From positions 1 to 5,884 of the forward strand of contig PLXW01000008.1 of assembly GCA_003151595.1 (NCBI GenBank): a stretch of 5,884 nt of DNA, written 5' to 3'. The notes beneath the pieces are model-generated. The model did not search any database. It saw nothing but the letters and a program-made list of their open reading frames with translations, and was not told the DNA's origin. The position numbers and the translations under genes are program-made. Origin of the DNA: Myxococcales bacterium. Lineage in GTDB: Bacteria > Myxococcota > Polyangia > Polyangiales > Polyangiaceae. Every line of letters begins with the position of its first letter. Position 1 is the first letter of the stretch. Positions 5,273-5,884 of the stretch are shown in pieces.

Positions 5273-5277
5273 TCGCC

Positions 5278-5884
5278 GTGCCTACTTCCACGAACCTCGA
5301 CGCGCTCGTGCGCGAACGCGCGCGCGCACTGGGGTTCGACGCGGTCGCCGTGGCCAGAGCCGACGTCGCGCTCGACGAGGAGGCCGCCAGCTACCGCGCG
5401 TTCCTCGACGCCGGGATGCATGGCGAGATGACGTGGCTGGCGGAGAACGCCGACGTGCGAACGCGCCTCGACACGAGCGCGATCCTCCTCGGGGCCAGGA
5501 GCGTCGTCTGCGTGGCGCGTCGTTACCAGCGATCCGCGAGCGACGAAGCGAGTGACCCGCCGTTCGCGCACCACGTGGCGCGCTACGCCCGCGGCCGCGA
5601 CTACCACAACGTCACGCGGAAGAAGCTCCGCCAGCTGGCCGCGTTCCTCCGCACGCTCGGCACCGACGAGCACCCCGTGCACGCGCGCCCGATGGTCGAC
5701 GACGCTCCGGTGCTCGAACGGGCCTGGGCCGCGCGCGCCGGGCTGGGGTTCGTGGGCAAGAACGGCATGCTCATCGTGCCGGGCGAGGGGTCGTTCGTGC
5801 TGCTCGGCGAGGTGGTGACGACGCTCGCGCTCACCCCCGACGCGCCGATGGCCGAACGGTGCGGCTCGTGCACGCGCTGCCTCG
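5278..5884 (+). CDS. queG: Epoxyqueuosine reductase QueG, 3'-partial
   Basis: The frame opens at a GTG and is open to the window end; 202 residues are visible. QueG is a cobalamin- and 4Fe-4S-dependent enzyme that reduces epoxyqueuosine to queuosine at tRNA position 34, the last step of the pathway. Visible signatures: LVRERARALGFDAVAVARAD (10-29), GMHGEMTWL (46-54), RYARGRDYH (102-110) followed by KKLRQL, MVDDAPVLERAWAARAGLGF (139-158) in which D141 is the expected catalytic acid of the VDxxP motif, GKNGMLI (160-166), GSFVLLGEVVTTL (171-183), and CGSCTRCL (195-202), the beginning of the first ferredoxin-like cluster site with C195, C198 and C201. The remaining iron-sulphur cysteines and any HEAT-like tail lie beyond the window. 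No Shine-Dalgarno precedes the GTG. It is divergent from the TrmN6-like gene. Family identification is secure. Confidence 0.95.
   Translation, partial: MPTSTNLDALVRERARALGFDAVAVARADVALDEEAASYRAFLDAGMHGEMTWLAENADVRTRLDTSAILLGARSVVCVARRYQRSASDEASDPPFAHHVARYARGRDYHNVTRKKLRQLAAFLRTLGTDEHPVHARPMVDDAPVLERAWAARAGLGFVGKNGMLIVPGEGSFVLLGEVVTTLALTPDAPMAERCGSCTRCL

Noticed and set aside
4444..5682. A 412-codon open frame on the minus strand, overlapping the TrmN6-like gene and queG
   Set aside because: Its product is extremely Arg/Ala-rich with no domain logic; both regions are fully explained by recognised families in other frames. Typical high-GC shadow frame.

Overview
This is a very GC-rich, densely coded bacterial window with mostly G/C third codon positions, several GTG starts and long antisense shadow frames. 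That composition, plus the gene set rpsP-khpA-rimM-trmD with a TM1570-type SPOUT methyltransferase and an M16 peptidase lacking its zinc site, suggests a Myxococcota (Polyangia-like) chromosome. The taxonomic call is an inference from style and content; no marker here proves it.

Layout. Positions 1-1459 (+) hold the 3' part of an M16 (insulinase/pitrilysin-type) peptidase-like protein whose HxxEH zinc motif is degenerate. It abuts a 148-residue SCP2-like (sterol carrier type) protein at 1460-1906 (+). The 110-bp gap 1907-2016 carries a plausible sigma70-type promoter and a leader hairpin. Then comes a tight ribosome/tRNA maturation operon on +: rpsP (2017-2292), khpA (2370-2606), rimM (2647-3171), trmD (3174-3938) and a TM1570-type SPOUT RNA methyltransferase (3935-4504, ATGA overlap with trmD). 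A TrmN6/YfiC-like N6-adenine methyltransferase converges on it from the minus strand (4518-5231, 13 bp between stops). Divergent from that gene, and separated by only 46 bp, is queG (5278 to the window end, 3'-partial).

How the genes fit together. bS16, KhpA and RimM serve small-subunit assembly or RNA binding. TrmD makes m1G37 in tRNA. The SPOUT protein is an RNA methyltransferase of unknown target. The TrmN6-like enzyme belongs to a family that methylates A37 of tRNA-Val, and QueG makes queuosine at position 34. The right two thirds of the window is therefore a translation-fidelity neighbourhood centred on the anticodon loop. The usual last gene of this operon, rplS (bL19), is not present after trmD.

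No mobile element, CRISPR array, tRNA/rRNA gene or clear rho-independent terminator was found. I found no obviously new multi-gene system. The most interesting signals are small non-coding ones: a symmetric inverted repeat in the trmN6/queG divergent gap that looks like back-to-back leaderless promoters, a hairpin sequestering the khpA Shine-Dalgarno, a G-free pyrimidine tract after rpsP, and a 9-10 bp GC hairpin just before rimM.
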